This document shows, in pieces, positions 6,415 through 8,727 of a stretch of 8,727 nucleotides of DNA. The notes under the pieces were generated by a model. It was not told where the DNA came from and searched no databases. It saw only the letters and a program-made list of their open reading frames with translations. The stretch's first letter is position 1, and each line of letters starts with the position of its first letter. Origin of the DNA: JAYZDF01 sp036337945 (GTDB taxonomy: Bacteria; Myxococcota; Kuafuiibacteriia; Kuafuiibacteriales; Kuafuiibacteriaceae); the NCBI GenBank assembly GCA_036337945.1, contig JAYZDF010000146.1, positions 1-8,727 on the forward strand, in the 5' to 3' direction. Made by a program: the position numbers and the translations under genes.

Positions 6415-7440
6415 ATGAGTCTTTATCACCACAGCTTCGCAAAAACGTGGATGCGCCGGCTGGTTACGGTTCCCATCTTCATACTCATTGCGTTGGCGCT
6501 GGTAATCACGTCGCCGGTTTGGGTGATTTTTACCTCTCTGTATGAACTAACTTTCGGTCGAGGAAACCGATTTTCGCGTTTGCGAACACTCATGATGATC
6601 ACGACTTTCTTCGTCCTCGAAGGCGTCGGCGTTTTGATTGCTCTTTTCCTGTGGATTGTTTTTATCGGTCGTTCCGAATCATCGGCCTTCACGCGAGCGC
6701 ATCTTAAACTGCAGTGGTGGTGGACGACCACCAATTTCGCAGCCATGCAACGCATTTTCAACTTAGGACTTCAGGTTGAAAATGCAGACGTAGGTGCTCA
6801 AGGCCCTTATTTGCTTTTTGTTCGTCACAGCAGCGTGGCGGATACTTTGCTGGCGTCGCTGGCGATTTCAAAACCCTTCGGAATTGGGTTTCGTTACGTC
6901 CTGAAGCAGGAACTGCTTTGGGACCCTTGCCTTGATATTGTAGGTCAACGCCTCGAGAGCGTGTTCCTTACACGCCAAAGCAAAAATCGTGAGCGCGAAG
7001 TAGAATCTATTGTTGAGCTTGCATCAAACCTCGACGACAAAACCGGCGTTTTGATTTATCCCGAGGGGACCCGCTTTACTCCGAAGAAACTCGCACGAAT
7101 TAAGGCCAAAGATACCAATAACGAATATCCAGAACTTAAGGCCATGACCGACTCCTTTCAAAACGTCTTACCGCCGAGACCGGCGGGTGTAGCGTCCCTG
7201 TTGACCAGTCATCCAGACTTAGATGTTGTTTTTTTGGAACATCATGGCTTTGAAAATGGCGTGAAATTTAAGGACTTCTGGCGTGGCTCGTTCGTGAACA
7301 ACAAAATCAGTATTCGACTCAGGCGGGTCAGGGCGGCTGACGTTCCACGAGATGGTGATTTGGCCATTTGGTTATTCAAACAATGGCAACAAGTAGACGA
7401 GTGGGTCACGGCCCGCGTCGCTGAAGGAGCGAAAGTATGA
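6415..7440 (+). CDS. PlsC-type lysophospholipid acyltransferase (1-acylglycerol-3-phosphate acyltransferase-like)
   Basis: 341 residues from the ATG at 6415. The frame is open further upstream, but that extension lies inside the DUF2177 gene, so I reject it. Two hydrophobic segments near the N-terminus (about 17-43 and 62-84) should anchor it in the inner membrane. The catalytic HX4D motif is RHSSVADTLL, with H138 and D143. The second signature block is LIYPEGTRF, with PEGTR at 216-220. A later LPPRPAG (252-258) fits the proline-containing block IV. Family members transfer an acyl chain from acyl-ACP or acyl-CoA to lysophosphatidate or another lysolipid. Which acceptor is used here cannot be told. 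At 341 residues it is longer than the typical PlsC of about 240, because of the membrane N-terminus and an insert after PEGTR. Its stop overlaps the next start (ATGA), indicating translational coupling. Confidence 0.88.
   Translation: MSLYHHSFAKTWMRRLVTVPIFILIALALVITSPVWVIFTSLYELTFGRGNRFSRLRTLMMITTFFVLEGVGVLIALFLWIVFIGRSESSAFTRAHLKLQWWWTTTNFAAMQRIFNLGLQVENADVGAQGPYLLFVRHSSVADTLLASLAISKPFGIGFRYVLKQELLWDPCLDIVGQRLESVFLTRQSKNREREVESIVELASNLDDKTGVLIYPEGTRFTPKKLARIKAKDTNNEYPELKAMTDSFQNVLPPRPAGVASLLTSHPDLDVVFLEHHGFENGVKFKDFWRGSFVNNKISIRLRRVRAADVPRDGDLAIWLFKQWQQVDEWVTARVAEGAKV
7424..7429 (+). promoter_or_regulatory. Ribosome binding site for the DUF1295 gene
   Basis: AAGGAG sits inside the end of the acyltransferase gene, seven bases before the ATG at 7437. 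It is a near-perfect Shine-Dalgarno sequence and confirms the start within the ATGA overlap. Confidence 0.7.
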
Positions 7441-8219
7441 CCTGGCCGCAAAATGATTTTCTTCATTCCGCCTTATGCATTTGGATATTTGTGACCTGCT
7501 TATGGGTCGTCAGCGTACTAAAGAAGAACGCGAGCATTATTGATCCTTTTTGGTCCATTACGATTACCTTAGGAGGTGTGGCGGCTTTGTTTCGGCACAG
7601 CCTCACTCCCGCAAAAATGTTGTTTTTGGCGTTGCTTTTCCTTTGGGCAATCCGCCTTTGGGGATATTTGTTTCGCCGCGGATGGGGCGAAGAAGAAGAC
7701 CCTAGGTATCAAGCGTTTCGCAAAAATTATGGGGCCGAGCGATATTGGTGGTTCAGCTATTTTCAAGTGTTTTTATTGCAGGGAACCTTGGCTTTTATTG
7801 TCTCTTTGCCCATCCAATCAGTGGTTCAAAATTCGTCGTCGACGAACCCGAGTCTGATTGACTACCTTGGCGCAGCCATCTTTTTCGTTGGTTTCATTTG
7901 GGAGGTGGTCGGAGACCATCAACTCGAAGCCTTCAAAAAGAATCCTGACAACCGTGGCAAACTCTTGGACACGGGCCTTTGGGCTCTCAGCCGACATCCG
8001 AATTACTTCGGTGAAGCGCTTTTGTGGTGGGGCTTATGGATCAGCGTCATTGACGAGCCATGGGGGCTTTATACGGTTGTATCCCCGATTTTGATCAATT
8101 TCTTATTGGTCAAAGTCTCGGGCGTTTCTATGCTTGAAGCGCGGTTGATTGAAACCAAGCCGGGGTTCAAAGAGTACATGCAGCGCACTCCTGCGTTTAT
8201 TCCAAAGCTAAGAAGATAG
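7437..8219 (+). CDS. DUF1295 family membrane protein (steroid 5-alpha-reductase/ICMT-like fold)
   Basis: 260 residues, the usual length for DUF1295 (PF06966), with about six hydrophobic segments. Family motifs are IIDPFWS at 34-40, the loop WGEEEDPRYQAFRKNYG at 83-99, WEVVGDHQLEAFKKNP at 155-170, and the signature NRGKLLDTGLWALSRHPNYFGE at 172-193. The C-terminus (SGVSMLEARLIE, then YMQRTPAFIP) is also typical. The fold is shared with steroid 5-alpha-reductases and isoprenylcysteine methyltransferases, so a membrane-lipid reductase or transferase role is plausible but unproven. It is the last gene of the operon. Its ATG overlaps the acyltransferase TGA and has a strong ribosome site. Confidence 0.9.
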   Translation: MTWPQNDFLHSALCIWIFVTCLWVVSVLKKNASIIDPFWSITITLGGVAALFRHSLTPAKMLFLALLFLWAIRLWGYLFRRGWGEEEDPRYQAFRKNYGAERYWWFSYFQVFLLQGTLAFIVSLPIQSVVQNSSSTNPSLIDYLGAAIFFVGFIWEVVGDHQLEAFKKNPDNRGKLLDTGLWALSRHPNYFGEALLWWGLWISVIDEPWGLYTVVSPILINFLLVKVSGVSMLEARLIETKPGFKEYMQRTPAFIPKLRR

Positions 8220-8223
8220 AATG

Positions 8224-8249
8224 CCGATCGAAATCAGCATTGATATCGG
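8224..8249 (+). terminator. Weak hairpin just after the DUF1295 stop
   Basis: An outer stem CCGAT (8224-8228) / ATCGG (8245-8249) encloses an inner stem ATCA/TGAT with loop GCAT and a four-base bulge. It lies five bases after the operon's last stop, where a terminator is expected. The following bases are AATTTGG and not a T-run, so the call is weak. Confidence 0.25.
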
Positions 8250-8290
8250 AATTTGGCTCGAATTGGGGTGAATTTCCGCGGCGATTTGCG

Positions 8291-8296
8291 TACTAT
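8291..8296 (+). promoter_or_regulatory. Possible -10 element upstream of the RCC1-repeat gene
   Basis: TACTAT matches four of six bases of the sigma-70 -10 consensus and lies 18 bases before the ATG at 8315. No recognisable -35 hexamer stands 16-18 bases upstream, so this is a weak candidate. Confidence 0.2.
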
Positions 8297-8314
8297 TTCG
8301 GCGTGTTTCGCAGC

Positions 8315-8727
8315 ATGCTCAAGTCAATAATTGCCGGACACTTGTTTGTGACTCAGTTTGGCTGTTTTGTTTTTGATACGTTCGTAGAGGATACCAGCTG
8401 TCTCTCGCAGCGGAATTCTCGGACGGAAGAATGTCTTCTCCCGGAGCAAATTGCGGCCGGTCAAGAGCACAATTGTGTTGTGCTCGCCAATGGTCAGGTG
8501 ATGTGTTGGGGCGGCAATACACGCTCTCAACTTGGTCTTGATACCAATGTGGAAGTCAGTGCGATTCACATTCCACAAACCGCCCAGCTCGATGCGCCTG
8601 CGTCGCACGTGGCGACGGGTGCTTTCCACACCTGTGCGCGCAGTGGAGCATCCTTTTATTGCTGGGGCGCGAACGACTCTGGACAAGCGGGTGTGCCGGT
8701 GACGGCCGATCGCGGGCGAACCGTATT
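8315..8727 (+). CDS. RCC1-repeat (BNR-like propeller) exported protein, N-terminal part
   Basis: Partial: 137 residues to the right edge. Two RCC1-type propeller repeats are visible. Residues 47-75 have IAAGQEHNCVVLANGQVMCWG then GNTRSQLG. Residues 99-126 have VATGAFHTCARSGASFYCWG then ANDSGQAG. Each repeat pairs a Cys after the His with a Cys before Trp-Gly (C54/C64, C107/C116), which suggests disulfides and an extracytoplasmic location. This form is common in secreted proteins of myxobacteria-like organisms. The N-terminus (MLKSIIAGHLFVTQFGCFVF) has a hydrophobic stretch and a Cys17, but QFGC is a poor lipobox, so export as a lipoprotein is only possible. A GTG at 8303 is an alternative start. 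Neither start has a good ribosome site. Function is unknown, probably protein binding or surface display. Confidence 0.82.
   Translation, partial: MLKSIIAGHLFVTQFGCFVFDTFVEDTSCLSQRNSRTEECLLPEQIAAGQEHNCVVLANGQVMCWGGNTRSQLGLDTNVEVSAIHIPQTAQLDAPASHVATGAFHTCARSGASFYCWGANDSGQAGVPVTADRGRTV

Noticed and set aside
8324..8686. Minus-strand open frame of 120 codons opposite the RCC1-repeat gene
   Set aside because: The plus strand encodes clear RCC1 repeats with paired cysteines here. The antisense frame has no recognisable features.

Overview
The window looks like chromosomal DNA from a Gram-negative bacterium of the broad deltaproteobacterial group (Myxococcota, Bradymonadales or similar). This is an inference. 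It rests on a cysteine-paired RCC1-repeat protein, a lipoprotein with a helix-hairpin-helix segment, and the style of the DnaE2 N-terminus. GC content looks close to half by eye. I see no insertion sequence, tRNA, rRNA, CRISPR array or phage gene, and the DNA is densely coding.

Layout. Bases 1-1235 (+) hold the C-terminal end of an unrecognised gene, followed two bases later by a ketoacyl synthase III-like gene. Its nucleophilic Cys is kept, but the usual His and Asn of the triad appear to be replaced. Convergent to it, 1264-2616 (-) encodes a lipoprotein with a helix-hairpin-helix segment, an EF-hand-like loop and a complete APP1-type HAD phosphatase domain. Upstream of that on the same strand, 2781-5828 (-) is a full-length error-prone polymerase, dnaE2, with no imuA or imuB partner in the window. 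A 14-bp palindrome with a GAAC-N4-GTTC core lies just upstream of dnaE2 and is a good LexA-box candidate.

Divergent from dnaE2, 5969-8219 (+) is a tight three-gene operon: a DUF2177 membrane protein, a membrane-anchored PlsC-type acyltransferase, and a DUF1295 membrane protein of the steroid-reductase/ICMT-like fold. The gene junctions are a 2-base gap and an ATGA overlap. A partial RCC1-repeat protein begins near 8315 and runs off the right edge.

How they fit together. Two themes are visible. One is SOS-type mutagenic repair (dnaE2 and its candidate operator). The other is lipid chemistry: a KAS III-like enzyme, a possible surface phosphatidate phosphatase, an acyltransferase, and two membrane families that I recall from photo-oxidative-stress lipid-modification gene clusters in other proteobacteria. 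No wholly new system is proven here. The most promising leads are the altered-triad KAS III, the lipoprotein architecture, the membrane lipid operon, and the SOS-box candidate that it may share with dnaE2.
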